Translations under genes and position numbers: made by a program
Origin: Tetrahymena elliotti 4EA
Lineage: Eukaryota > Ciliophora > Oligohymenophorea > Hymenostomatida > Tetrahymenidae
Direction of reading: 5' to 3'
Assembly (NCBI GenBank): GCA_000231825.2
Contig: JH720300.1
Span: 1,489,928-1,553,927, forward strand
DNA: 64,000 nucleotides
The notes under the pieces: generated by a model
What the model saw: the letters and a program-made list of their open reading frames with translations, nothing else
Told to the model about the DNA's origin: nothing
Database searches by the model: none
Shown: positions 25,575-38,095 of the stretch, one piece after another
How positions within the stretch are numbered: position 1 is the first letter of the stretch
Layout: each line of letters starts with the position of its first letter

Positions 25575-27352
25575 TTTCTATATATATAAAATTGTTTAAA
25601 TGTAATTAGACTGATTGATTTCAATTGAAAATATTTTTAAACTGTTAGGAGTATTATGTATTTTTGCTATTCTATATTTAGTTAAATTGTTCCTTTTTGA
25701 TGAGGTATATAGACTGAAATGGGGAAATAAAATGAACCATCTACCTATTTTATTTAGTTTTTATAACAAAAAATGCTTCAAATTTACACTTAGTTGATGT
25801 CAAAAGTGCGTTGTAGTGTTTTGCTGATTCTAACTAAAAATCTTCAAAAAAAAAAGTAAAATATTTGTCTAATAAATGCACCCTATTTTATTTGTATTCT
25901 CTATGGCTGTTTGATATTATTGCTTTTATTATGTATGTTCTATTTTTGCAAATTATTTAATATAAGTCTTTGCTTCTAATATATTAAATTTTAACTTAGT
26001 TTCTTTTTTAATTCAGATTATTATTGATTTTTATTAGGAATTTCATTTCTAATCACATTTTAATAAATAAATTATGATCAAATATGCCTAATAAAAACTT
26101 TATTATTTTCGATTTCTTTTTCTACCTCTACATACTCCTGATTGATTCATAATATCAAACCTTTATTTTAAAAAAATATAAAAATGAGAACAAATTATTT
26201 CTGAGCTAATCTTTCATTATAATTATTTATTTTAAGATCAAAAAATTTATACGATGTTCTTTGAAAACAATTAAATCTCAAATCAAAAAATTCCATTTGC
26301 TTTTTATTAAAAACAAAACAAATTTTAATCAAAAATAGAACAAATTCATTTAAATTTACTTTAACAAAATAATTTAATCACTTTTTTTTTCATTTAAAAA
26401 ATAAGAAATATCTGAGTTTTTTATTTAATTTAATTAAATAAAATTTTATTAAAAAAAACATTTTTAACTCCTCTAATTTTTAATTTTTTTGTTTTGAGTA
26501 TTGAATTTTAAAAGGTAGTAAAAAATCTATTTAAGTAAGAAATTTCAATAAAAATTGAAAAATACTTTTCACTTAAAGATTTAATAAACTTTATTTCATA
26601 AATAAATTATTTTTTAAAATGAGAAACTATTTTCATAAACTAATTTTGAAAAGACTTAATTAATTAGGCAGTATTAAATTTAAGTTAGGTTATTACTCTT
26701 AATTTTATTTAAATATCAAAAATACATTTATAATTTATTTGGAAATATATTTCTATTAATAAATATGAACATTCCAAAATATTTGATTAATAAATCATAA
26801 TTTGATGAGATAAAAAGTTATCTTAATCAAATGAATTATTTTGAAGTAAATATGACCTTAAAAACTTAAGATGCAGGCTTATTTTTATAAAGGAATTAAT
26901 AGTGAGAGGTTTTTTAAACGAAATTGATTGTTGGGATCAATATAAAGTATTTTGATTGGTGTGATTTAATATTATACTGATAATTTTTAATGGTTATAAT
27001 TTAATTAAATGCATAAAAAAAAAATTAGTTATTGTTTTTTCTTTAAAATTTAGTAAGAAACAAATTATTAATATCTAAAGCTATTAATTAGCCAGCTTGC
27101 AGGATATATTTGATATCTTATTGTTAATTCAAAAGATAATTTTTCTTAATAAATAAATTAAAGTATTATCAATTTTAAAGATAGCTGTAACTAATATTAA
27201 CTTAATACAGTTTAGCTTTACATTATTTTAAAATAGCTAAATTAACCTGGCCTACTACTAAGGCTTTATAATATTGATTATTAGACTAGTTTTAGCTTTC
27301 AAAATACAAAAATCTTAATATTCTCTTTATATTTACTCAGTTGCTTAAAGAT
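25575..27352. other. Intergenic spacer
   Basis: 1.8 kb AT-rich spacer between divergent genes. Short open frames (for example 25615-25797) have no coding bias. No element recognised. Confidence 0.6.
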
Positions 27353-30300
27353 ATGTCTTCAATAAGTTAGTAAAAAAATAGAAGCAGTTCTTAACATGAT
27401 GGTCCTAATAATTTCAGAGGGAGTAATAAAATCTTAGGTTAATTAGAAATTATTACAAGCAAGAATTAGAGCACTAAAAATGCGTCTTCTTTAAATATAG
27501 GAGGAAATGTTTAATAGTATTTGGAACAAAAAAATGTTTAAAATAATAACTTCAATAATAATTAGTTTACTCCTTCATTACCATACATTTACAATGGAAA
27601 CAACTCCTAAATTTCTAACAATCAAGAGTTAAATTAGCTTTCAAGCACTTAATAAACTTTAGGAAATGAGAACACTCAAAACAATATTGTTACTTCTTAT
27701 AATTATTTAAATGGAAGCATGAATAAATACCAACAGTCTAATTCATCATCAGGGCAGTACCACCATTAAAAAAATAAATCTGATCTTGCTCAAAAATTCT
27801 TACAAAATCAAAAGAAATTTGATAATGAACAACTAATTAATACATCTGTAAAAAATTTTCATTCCTTTACTACTTTAAAATGTCCAAAGGTCTAAAATAA
27901 AAGCTACTAAGATATTGGAGCTTTATTTGTACATTTAAGATAAGTTTAATATAACTAAAATAATATATTCAATATATGAGATTTATCTAATTTTTAAAAA
28001 TTTTTAAAAGCAAGAAAATCTATTTGTGGAGAAAAAAATTAAATTATTAGAGAGCAATGCAAGATATTTTGAGTCATAAGCACATCCATTGTTTGTAGAA
28101 AACTCGCAGTTAAAAGATTAACTCATAGAAATAAATGAACTTATTAGAGGTATTTTAATTTCAAAATGAAGATTTTTTATTTTACAATTAAATTTTTTTA
28201 AAATAGAAAGAACTAAAGATTACTCTGGTTTGGTCAGAGATTTTAATGAGAAAGGAGAAAGCAGAGAGATAGTTAAGAAGATTGGAGATCTAGAAGCAAT
28301 TTACTTCTGTATAAAAGAAGATTTAGGCAATTTTGATACTACAGTTAAGACTTTAAAGGAAGATAAAAGGAGCTTAGAATAAAAAGTGAAAGATTTAGAA
28401 AACACTGTAGCAGAATAGAAAAGAGCTCATGCTATAGAAATAGAAAAAATGAAAGTAGAACACTAAGCTGTTGTAAATGGATTATCTGATACAATAAAAA
28501 ACTAACAAAATGTTATATTAAGGTTGCAATAAGATTTAGAAAATGAAAAAGCCTTAAAAGAGAAATTGATAGAATAAAAAAATAATGAAATTAAAATATT
28601 AAATTCCTAATTAGTTGAATGGTAAGAGAAATACAAAAAAATGGATAATGAATATAAAAAATCAATTGAGGGCTTGGAATAAATTATTGCTAATTTAAAA
28701 GAAAAGCATTCTAAAGAAAAGAAGGATTTAATTGAAAAATATGAAATGTAGTTATAAAACTTAAAAGATAGCTATGAAAATAAAATAGCCTTACTTATTG
28801 CTGATTATGAAACTAGAATCAAACTCCTTTAAGAAGAGTTAAGATAGAAAAACATACTAATCCAAGACCTGAAAGAACAACTAGAAACTTTAAGAAAGAC
28901 TTCTAGTGCTGAGATTGAGTATCTAAATGCAAGACTCAGCCAAGCTCTGAGAGAAATTGATAATCTAAAATCTAAAATTGACAATCTTTCTGCTGAAATG
29001 GTAGCATTAAAAAAATACTAGTAAGAACTAGAAAAAGAAGTAAGAAATTTTATTCCTTATAAAAATAAATAAATAAATTGGATATGCAGAATTTATTTCA
29101 AATTTTTTATTAAAAAATTAATGTTTGAATTTGAAATTTTAATTTATTTAGCAAATAAAATTAAAGCAATTTACTTATTGATTAAATGAAAAAATCAAAC
29201 GATTTAGCTGATGAAACAATTAATATTGAATTACAAATTCTAATTTATTTTCATAAAAGAAAAAAAATCTATATATCTAATGAAGCAATTAATAAAATAA
29301 TATTGGATTAGAAATTCTAAATTTTTGAGTTAATAAATTTAAAAATTATAAGCAATTTATTTTCATAAAAGAAAAAAAATCTTTAATGATTATATCGAAT
29401 CTTTAAATTTAAACTTCTTCAATTGATTTTTGAAAAGGGATTTTTAATGAACATTTTCTGCTTTGAATATCTAATAAAATTTAAAATATTTTTTATTTAG
29501 AGGGATAGACTTGTTGATGAAAATAATGTCTTAAGGGATACAGTTAAGAAATAGAATGAAGATTATATTAAATTAAAAGAGGAAAAGTAATTAGAAATAT
29601 CAAAGCTGCATTAGAGGATAAATGAATTAGAGTAGTAGCTTAGAGATAAAGAAGAATTTTGGCAGAAGAAGTTTGATGATGAGGTTTTTGCTAGAGAATA
29701 AGAGCACCGTAAGAGAATTAATGAGCTTACTGATTATTATGAAAATTAATTGAGGAACTTGAGAAAGGAATTAGAAGATGCTCTTAAGTCTTTGAGTTCT
29801 GAAAAGAACTAAATTATATAAGAATTAAGGTAGAGAATTAAAGAATTAGAAGAAGAAAATGCAGTATTAAAATCAAAGCTGGAAGGAGATAACAAAGAGT
29901 GGTCCACTAAATATAAAGATCTAGAAGATTTAATGAACAGGAAAATATCAGATTTGACAAAATATTATGAAGATCTTTTAAAAGCAGCAGAAAGAAGGAG
30001 AATAAACGACTTGGATGAGTTAGAGTAACTAAGAGTTAAATAGTTAAAAGATTTAGAGGATAAACTAAATGCAGAGATTCAAAGAATTATTGAAGAAAAA
30101 GATAGGCTCTTCAAAGAGATGAGTGATAAATTGCAGCATCACATTTAGCAACTTGAATAAAGTTGGTAATCAAAATATAAAGAAATGGAACAACTTAAAA
30201 ATAAAAAAATTTAAGAATTGGAAGACTTACATAAAAAAACAATAGAAAATATGAAAAAGGAACATTAAAGGTAGATTGATGAATTAAGAAACTATTATGA

Positions 30301-32073
30301 AGAATAAATTAGAAAGTTAAGAGCTTAGCTGGAAAATAATGCCAAAGGAGTTATAGATGATCTTAAGCAAAAACATTAATAAGAAGTATTTTTTTTTTTG
30401 GAATTAAGCTCTTTTTTATTGTTTTATTTTCGATAATTATTTTTATTTTATATTTTTATGAATGAATAAAGCTTGATAGATTAAAGAATATGTATGAAGA
30501 TTAAATTAGAAAGCTTAACTAGGAATGGGAAAGCAGATTATAGAAAACAATAGATGAATATGAAAACAAGATTAAAAACTTGATGAACTAGATGGAATAA
30601 GAAAGATTAAAATATTAGTAGCTAATTTAACAATTGGAACTAAAATATCAATAACTACTCTAATAAATGGAAGATATGAAGCAAAAGTATGAAAAAGAAA
30701 TACTGGTTCTAAAGTAAGAAATTTAGGATCTTAAAAATGAGATTAGTCTTCTGAAATAGAAAATATCAGACCTAGAAGATAGAATTAGAGAATTAGAAGA
30801 AAAATACAGAAAGCTTAAGTAAGAGTACTCAGAATTCCAGAGAATGCATCAAAGAGAGATTGAGAAATTAGAGGAAGAGAAAAAATAAATTATTCTCAAT
30901 TATGAAGACAGAGAAGTAATTTCTATTTATTTGAGACTCCATTTCTATTTTTATTTTAATTTTTATTAGAAAAGACTAAAGGAAAAGCTTGATAGTTTAC
31001 TTAATGATTAGCTCAGAGAACATCTAGAGTTTGTAGAAAAAATGAAGAAAGACTTTGAAGAGCTTATAAAAGCACATAAACTTAAATCAGAAGAACTTAG
31101 AGCCGAGTATAGAGAACTTGAAAGGCTATTTAATGAACGTCCAAGCAGGCCCGATGACATACGTTAAATCAAACTTCTATTAAAAGAAATTGAAAATTAC
31201 AAAAAGTGTCTTTCAGAAGCTGAAATAAAAGTTTTACATGCTAATGAGATTGTGAAATATTTGCAACTGGAATTAGAAAATTATAAAAATGTGTATGACA
31301 TATTTGGTCCTGGTAAAGGGGGAGGTTTTGAAGGAAATTCTGGTGATTCGCCTCTGATAAGAAATATGAATTTATAGTAATATCAGAATCTTGTCAAAAA
31401 TAAGCAGTAGCCAAAGCCAATACAGTACAAAAATGAAATAAATCTAAATTTAGATTCACCTGAAAGAAAATCAAAAATCAACAGCTAAGGAGAAATTCAA
31501 ATAGAAAATGATAATGTAAATAGAAGTTAAGTTACCAATAAATATGCAAAATATTCTTTAAATCGAGCACAAACTATGTTCTAGAATCCTTTAGAAAATG
31601 CAGACATTATGAAAAATGCTGAGAGGTTTATTGAATAATTATAGGATGGTTAAGATAAAAAGAGTGTTTAAACTAAAACTCCATCCCCTTAAAAGAAAGG
31701 AGGAGCAGTTGAAAGTAACTCATCTCTTGTATTTAGTAATACATTAAGAAGAAGAATAAGTCAGTAACCAAGATAGTCATCTTAATAAAGTTTATCAAGA
31801 TTAAATGAATCTTTCTTAAGTGAAGGAGAGGAAAATGATGCCTCAAATAATAATTTACAAAGCAGAGCTGAAAGTAGAATTGGTAATTAAACGCTTACTA
31901 ATATAATATTGGATTAAAGCCAAAAATAAAATATGTAACATAAAAGATATTCCAGAAATAGAATATAATACAGTTAAATTTTAGATGCAACTATTAATGG
32001 AAAATTAGGAAAAGGGTTGAGTTAAGAAAATATTGTTGTAGATCTATAAAACTTAAACAAATCTTAATTATGA
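27353..32073 (+). CDS. Long coiled-coil protein
   Basis: Predicted 1331 residues. Exons 27353-27943, 28011-28149, 28207-29039, 29501-30385, 30472-30915 and 30970-32073; phases are consistent. The first donor could instead be at 27929, removing five residues. About residues 1-200 are Asn/Ser/Gln rich. Residues from about 240 to 1080 are an almost unbroken Glu/Lys/Leu/Gln coiled coil (for example LRQKNILIQDLKEQLETLRK) with several repeats of a DLTKYYEDLLK / LRNYYEEQIRK type. A conserved-looking block CLSEAEIKVLHANEIVKYLQ then ends the rod, and a Ser/Gln/Asn tail follows. It is most likely a structural cytoskeletal or cortical protein (inference). The third intron (29040-29500) contains diverged internal repeats. 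Confidence 0.8.
29242..29381. repeat. Direct repeats within an intron
   Basis: A 29 bp sequence starting AATTTATTTTCATAAAAG occurs at 29242-29270 and again at 29353-29381, 111 bp apart, inside intron 3 of the coiled-coil gene. Each copy is preceded by a diverged block containing AAACAATTAAT / AAGCAATTAAT and ATTCTAA. The intron therefore seems to have grown by local duplication. Confidence 0.75.
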
Positions 32074-33043
32074 GGTTTTAATAATTGAATCAATTAAAAA
32101 ATTCTAACAAAAAACTTAATAATTATTTTAATCATTTAAGTAATAAATTAATTAACAAAAATATAATTATCTTTAATTAAAAATAAAATTTTTTTAATTA
32201 TAATATTTTAATTCTTAGTTTATATATATTTTATTATTTTCACTGTTCTTTTAATTTTATATTTCTTGTAAAATCTTTGAATATTTCAATGTATGCAATT
32301 TAAAACTATTATGGTTAAATAAAGATAACTTTAAATAAATACTCTAAGAAGAATTACATAAAAAAATATAAATTTTTTATTTATTCTTTCAAAATAAAGA
32401 TTCTTGATATATAAATTAGAAAAAAAGATAAAAAATCTTGATAATTTTAGAAAAAATTAGTTTAGTTTCAAACAAGATAATTATAAATAAAATTAATATT
32501 TTCAAGATTCCATAAATAATTTTTTATTCTAAAAATTTTAGTAATGCTTGAATTATTTATCAATAATAATCCAATAAGCATGAGTTAAAAGATTGGTACA
32601 CAACACTTGTTATTTCAGATTTATTTAAAAAGAAAAAAATTAAGATTGGTTATTTGAATTATCATTTAAAATCACATATTTTAATAGCTATTTTACTAAA
32701 AAAAATTTAGTTTAATTTACAAAAATAAAGACACTTTTTATCAAAATTAGTATCATTAATTTAGTAAGATGATTACTAATGCTTTTTTTTACTCAAAAAA
32801 GAAATTATTTTATAAAAATAAAAAATTTATCAAGATTTTAGAAATGGATTTAAAAAAAATATGATTCTCTTGTTGACTTGTTGATGAATTCAATATACTC
32901 TTATTGATGTAGGATAAGTACAAACATCAAAAGATATTTTCGAATTATTTATTTATTAAAAAAGAAATAAAATTTAAAAAGTGTAAGTTAAGGGAGATGA
33001 ATCTTCTTAATTAAATATCAATCATGTTTAGTTATAAAATAAT
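32074..33043. other. Intergenic spacer
   Basis: AT-rich spacer downstream of the coiled-coil gene. No coding character before about 33000. Confidence 0.55.
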
Positions 33044-33470
33044 TCATGGTTTTGGCTTCTATTAGAGAATCTTTTTCATAGTTGCAGTTTTAATAAATCT
33101 TAGTTAAGCTTATTAGAGTATTATCAGATCGAATACTAAGCATCTTTATATTTGATTTTAAAACTAGACTCTTAGAGCTTATAGATTATTATAACCTGCA
33201 TTTTATGTTAGCATAATTGATTTAGCATTAGAAGTAAAATTAATTTTTTAAGCAAAGATTAGTAAAAAGTGTAAAAGAAATATCTTTGTTATAATCTGAA
33301 CTAAGCTTACTTCAAATAAATATATCCTATCTTTAGAGAGGGAAAAGCAAGTAATTTCTAATTCTTGTGGATTTTATTTTCTTTAATTAGAAATTTTGAT
33401 ATAAGTCCAACAAATCTTAGAATAAATTACGCATTAGAAAATTGTAAATTGTAAGATTGATACACATTAA
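33044..33470. other. Ambiguous open region, both strands
   Basis: Three frames are open here over about 100 codons each. On the plus strand, 33046-33399 has a start and stop (117 residues, beginning MVLASIRESFSQLQFQQILV). On the minus strand one frame ends at TGA 33044-33046 and reads through a piece like ITCFSLSKDRIYLFE and NFTSNAKSIMLTQNAGYNN. A second minus frame reads TLISLTKIYQNCNYEKDSL before its TGA. GC content is above that of the flanks, so something is or was coding here. I favour the minus strand on codon usage but could not find a start exon, so no gene is called. Confidence 0.35.
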
Positions 33471-33882
33471 TTTTAATTAATAAATTGGTTAAATGAATTA
33501 TAAACAAATCAAAAACACAAAATGCAACGAGATAATAACCTAACATAAATTTAAGTACATTCAGAGTAATTTGATAACATTTGCTATTAAATTAATTTGT
33601 CTTAAAGGATATTTCTCTTGAAATTGAATGAAAAAAATTGAAGATTTTTGATTACAAAAATAAATGATGGAAAAGTGGAATTTAATTAATTATGAAAATT
33701 AAATGACGCAACTTTTGTTTTGTAAAATTTGTGGATAAATCAAATTCTTTTTATCAATTGTTATAAATCTCATCACGAATACAAATCACACGTTCCATAA
33801 GTATTTTTTTAAATATATTTCTTATATAGTAATTGTTTTCCATTTATTATATTTTCTTTTTTAATTCATATTGGAGTTTTTT

Positions 33883-34758
33883 TCATTCAAATCTTTTATT
33901 TAAGGGTTAATTTATATTTTAGTAACTCGGCATTTCTACGTAAAACTCTCCTTCTCCATCTTGAGCGGTTCTTAATTTTATTTCATTATTTAATTTTTCA
34001 TGTTGTTGGCACTTGTGAGAACATGAACTTGTTTCTTTGCTTTATGTTTCTTCAGTCTAATTAGTTTATTCATGATCATATGAAACTTGCCCTTCTACAT
34101 TACCCAAATCAATAGCAAAAGTTCCAACATATAAAATAACTAAAAGGGTGAGAATCCATTCTACTGCATTACCAAGCCAGTCTGGAGCATCTTTACCTAT
34201 TTATCCATATAAGTAAAGCCCAACAAATACGAAGATAATAAGTTGAAGTACTATCTTAATCAAAAAGCTATAGAATGGAATGAAATTTGGGTTAGCTTTG
34301 TAAATTTTAATATAGTTCTCTGTACAAATGCCAATAATGAGAACAATAGTGATAAAGAAACCTGTAGCACCTACGATATGAGGAATCCAATCCATATCAC
34401 CACCATCACTAATAGATGCAGTAGAGAGACATAATAAGAAGCCAGCTACTACTCCACCCTTTCCAATAAAGTTAAGTCCACTGGGACTGACTTTTGCTTT
34501 TTCAGCTTGAATTTAAAACCACCATGATACAATCAACATCACAACAGATATTAATATAGCACCAACGATAAGACAGGCACGGAATATAATATATTCAGGA
34601 TATTTAATAGCAGCATGAGTAATATCTGTATCAGGGAATGGTTTAACATGACCCAATTTAACAGCTATAGTGTATGTAGCTAGAATTCCAAAAGAAGAGA
34701 CTAGCATTGTAATAACTGGTAATACCCAAAAAGGGAATGTTCCTAGCTGTCTTTTCAT
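33883..34758 (-). CDS. Frag1/DRAM/Sfk1-family membrane protein
   Basis: Intronless minus-strand frame of 291 residues, start 34758 (MKRQLGTFPFWVLPVITML), TGA 33883-33885. Upstream in-frame sequence has no ATG, so this Met is the first available. Six hydrophobic helices are visible: PFWVLPVITMLVSSFGI, YIIFRACLIVGAILISVVML, VVAGFLLCLSTAS, IVGATGFFITIVLIIGICTE, FLIKIVLQLIIFVFVGLYLY and WILTLLVILYVGTFAI. The first helix, the polar loop with a Pro-Glu before helix 2 (IKYPEYIIFRA), and the HIVGATGFF segment match the Frag1/DRAM/Sfk1 family. These proteins act in lysosome, autophagy or plasma-membrane lipid functions in other eukaryotes. The C-terminal 70 residues are hydrophilic, with a Cys/His cluster (SSCSHKCQQHE). 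Confidence in the family is fairly good; the exact role is unknown. Confidence 0.75.
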
Positions 34759-36637
34759 TCTTAAAAAAGGCAATATTTAATATGAAATTTTTATTTAAAT
34801 TTTTTATATGATTTTTGAGAAAAAAGTTTTATTTATAGACAAATAAATCAATCAATTTAAGTCAATTGCAATTACAAATATGGGGTTTAATTTGCATGAC
34901 AAAATTCAAAGATTTATTTGAGGTTGAAATATCTATTTTAATTTGTTCCATAAATAAAAAAAAAGATTGATCAAAAAATTCATATTAATTAAGAAAAATT
35001 TTTCCTCATAAGTGTAATCAACAATGAACAAATATCTGTCTTTAATCAAATTAAAAAAATCCACACAAATTTTTGGTCTTATTAAATTTTTGCATGAGAT
35101 AAATATTACGCACTCACCTCAAAAATTTGTTTTCCCTTTTGGGAGAAATTCTTTTTCTAAAAACTATCCAATTAATTCAGAATTATGTAGTAAATTTCTT
35201 TCTATTGTGTATGTCTAATTTAGATTTCATATATTCTATATAATTTAACCATTTTATAAATAATATTTATAGTAAAAAATATTATAAATTCTTCAGCCAA
35301 TTCTTAAAAAAGATGAATTTGGTGGTAATATGAACAAAATTTTTTTGTTTGGAATAAATGCTTTTGTGTGTAAACTTTTCTCAAACTTTTTCAAAAATTT
35401 ATTTTGGCAATATCAAATTATCTAATCATTGATTTTTATAGATTTTTAATAAATAATTCATCATAAAAACAAAGATTATTTTTAGTTCAAGCATAATTAG
35501 ACATATCAATTTACTTTGATATTTTTATATTTATTTTTAAAAAATTTTGCATTTTAATTTAATTTGATCATCATTCTCCTTGTCTATTTAATTTAATTTA
35601 GAATTACATATCATTTTTATTAATTAAAATAAGAACAAATTTTCAAAATTAATAATTTGTGTTCTTTTCAAATAAAGATTCTTAATTAGATATTCTTAAA
35701 TATTGAGTGATTGAGGATTTAAAATTATTTCTACTGATCATGTGAATTTTTTTTCTTATACACATAATTCTTCAACAAATAAATTAAGATCAAAATTTAT
35801 AAAAAGATTTGGTGTGAAACAAAAAGAGTTGTTTTAAATATTTAAAAACACTTAAATTAATAATTCCGTTAAAAAAACAATTAAAAAATTTCTTATTTGG
35901 GTTAATATTTTAATGATATTTTTTAATAAAATATTAGTAATTATAAAAAATAAGTAATATAGAAATAAGGAAAAATTATTCATTCTTATACCTTAACTTA
36001 AACAATTAATTTAACATATCTTTAAGCATAATAATAAATTTATTAAAACTTTGCTTTAAGTAAAAAATTTTATAAAAAGATCTTAGATAGATTGGTAATT
36101 ATTTTCCTTAAATAATAGATAAACTAATTTATATCACTTTATGCTTTTAATAAAAAAAAATGTTTTCTTAAATTACTCATTTGTGTATAACTTTATTCCT
36201 TATTTATAATGGAAAAATTAAAGGTTTAACAGTTTTAATAAAGTTATTTAATAATATATTGAAACTAAAAATTTGTAAGAGGTGATCCATTTTTTTATTG
36301 CTTATCTACAACTTAATTGATTTTCATACAAAAGGTTTATTTTATTAGTTTTAAATAACTACTATAACAACTTAAAATTTAACTTTCTAATTATAAAAAT
36401 TTTGATGAATATGAAATAAACAAATAATTATTTTATTTAATTAGTGATGGTAAACTTTGTTTACAAGTTAGCAAAAAATATTTGATAAAAGGAAAATATA
36501 TTTTGCTTTCTCATTGATCTTAATGTTTTGTCTAGCGCCTTTAGATTTCAGCCTTCATCTTAAAGAAGAGGCGTCTATGATATTTAAATGACACTTTATG
36601 TTATTATTTGAAGGAAATTTTAGTGTTTTATAGAGTT
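34759..36637. other. Intergenic spacer
   Basis: AT-rich spacer. A frame beginning at 35024 stays free of TGA for about 228 codons with the ciliate code but has the composition of non-coding sequence after the first 60 codons. The minus strand opposite 35060-35200 also reads protein-like for about 50 codons. Neither is called. Confidence 0.45.
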
Positions 36638-37005
36638 ATGGAAACACCACTCTTTGTTACAATTTTTATTTTATAATTTGAAAATGTCGAGATTTTTGAT
36701 CTAGATGAAGTCTAAAAAACTACATTTAGCAAATTTTTTGATAAAGTATGGTAGAAAGATAGTTTCATATTGAGAGTACTTTGATTAAAAAATTTTAAAA
36801 ATCTGAAATTCTGAAAAGTATATTATTTTTTTTGTAATTAAATATTTTTTAAGATTACATTATCTAAGTAACCTTTTCACATTTTTAACAACTCATTCTC
36901 ATATTCTCATTTAATGCAAAAATCATGCTCGATCTTTTTATAAACTTCTTTTATGCTATTATAAAGGGTGCTACCATCATTCTGAAAAGGGTAATAGTAT
37001 TAGAA
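36638..37005 (+). repeat. Dispersed repeat, copy A
   Basis: Copy A of a roughly 370 bp diverged direct repeat; copy B is at 38538-38900. Shared landmarks in order are ATGGAAACACCA, TTTTTGATCTAGATGA, TTTAGCAAATTTT, AAATTCTGAAAAGTAT (B: AAATTATGAAAAGTAT) and CCATCATTCTG followed by GTAATAGT. In this copy the start of the repeat opens a 48-codon frame (36638-36784, METPLFVTIFILQFENVEIF...). The two copies lie about 1.9 kb apart on either side of the gene at 37397-38095. Confidence 0.7.
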
Positions 37006-37396
37006 AAGTTAGTATTTGAGTGTACATACAATAAAACCATATTTTAAAGTTTTCTTTTGTATATTTTTATACTCTAGTTAAGAAACCTTAGTATAAAAGT
37101 GACTATTTAATTACAACCAGACAATTTATTTTAATTTTTTAAAATTTAAAAATAATTTCTTATGATGAAAGTCTAAGAATTTATTATAGATTTTTTCTCG
37201 AACATAATTTACTCACTCCATTTTAATAAAAGAAAAAATTTACAATTTATTTTAATCTTTTTTAATTCAAAAGAATATTATAAATGAAAAACAATGATAT
37301 GTAATCCTAATTGAAATATAAATAATTGGCTACTTTTTTTATATAAATCAAATTAATTAAATTATTCATTAATTGTCTCTAATTATCAAAAAATAA
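37006..37396. other. Intergenic spacer
   Basis: AT-rich upstream region of the secreted 2H-phosphoesterase-like gene. Nothing recognisable. Confidence 0.55.
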
Positions 37397-38095
37397 ATGA
37401 AATATATTCCTATTCTTTTGCTAATTACTTTAGCCATGAATTCTATTGTTAATGCTACTAAAGATGATGACTTACCTTTATACTTAGCTATTGTTGCTGA
37501 AGAATAATAAGCTCATGATTAAGTCTTTCAATTTATTAACAAATCTTTCAACTAACTCTTGAACGAATTCCCTGAAGATGCTGATATCATAAATAATGAT
37601 TTCAACAAATTATAAGGATAAATTTAATCCCCATGGTAATATCCTGATTCATGGCATACTACAGTCCTTTACATTGGTGGAAACGTTTCCTAAACTGAAA
37701 CTCCTTACTACTAAAAGTTTTAACCTGGTAAATAAGTTTTACTCGAGTCATTTACATTTGTTTATGTTCCTGAAAGAATTATTTGTGGACCTGTTTTCCC
37801 TAAAGACGTTTTAATTGCTAACGCTTGTCCTCATGTTACCTTGATGATGGGTCAATGGTCTGCAGTAGCTTCAAACTATGTATTAGAAGCTCTATTTACT
37901 AATAATGGTCCTCTCTAATCTGAATACTAAAACAAATTTTTTGCTTCATCTGAAGGAACTTTGATTCGCAAATTCTAAGATTTATCTATCAATAATGAAG
38001 TTGTTGATGTTTATATCATCAAGGTTACTGGTGAAAATCCTCATTTTAAATCCATAGGAGAAGAGGAGAAGGTTTATTCCTTAGCTTAACACTGA
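37397..38095 (+). CDS. Secreted 2H phosphoesterase-like protein
   Basis: Intronless frame of 232 residues, TGA 38093-38095. It has a strong signal peptide (MKYIPILLLITLAMNSIVNA). Two H-x-T motifs, each followed by a hydrophobic strand, are present: H87-T-T89 in DSWHTTVLYIGG and H146-V-T148 in ACPHVTLMMGQW, 59 residues apart. Paired H-x-[ST] motifs at this kind of spacing define the 2H phosphoesterase superfamily (RNA ligase-like/cyclic phosphodiesterase enzymes acting on 2',3'- or 2',5'-phosphoesters). The second motif with the following SAVASNYVLEAL resembles the cyclic-phosphodiesterase part of plant/fungal tRNA ligases. The assignment is inferred from motifs only. The signal peptide would place the enzyme outside the cytosol, where it could process secreted or ingested nucleotides or RNA. 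Codon use is GC-richer and more biased than most neighbours, suggesting high expression. Confidence 0.65.

Noticed and set aside
35024..35709. Plus-strand frame free of TGA for about 228 codons
   Set aside because: Beyond the first 60 codons it is Phe/Ile/Asn/Lys low complexity like the surrounding spacer. With TGA as the only stop such runs arise by chance.
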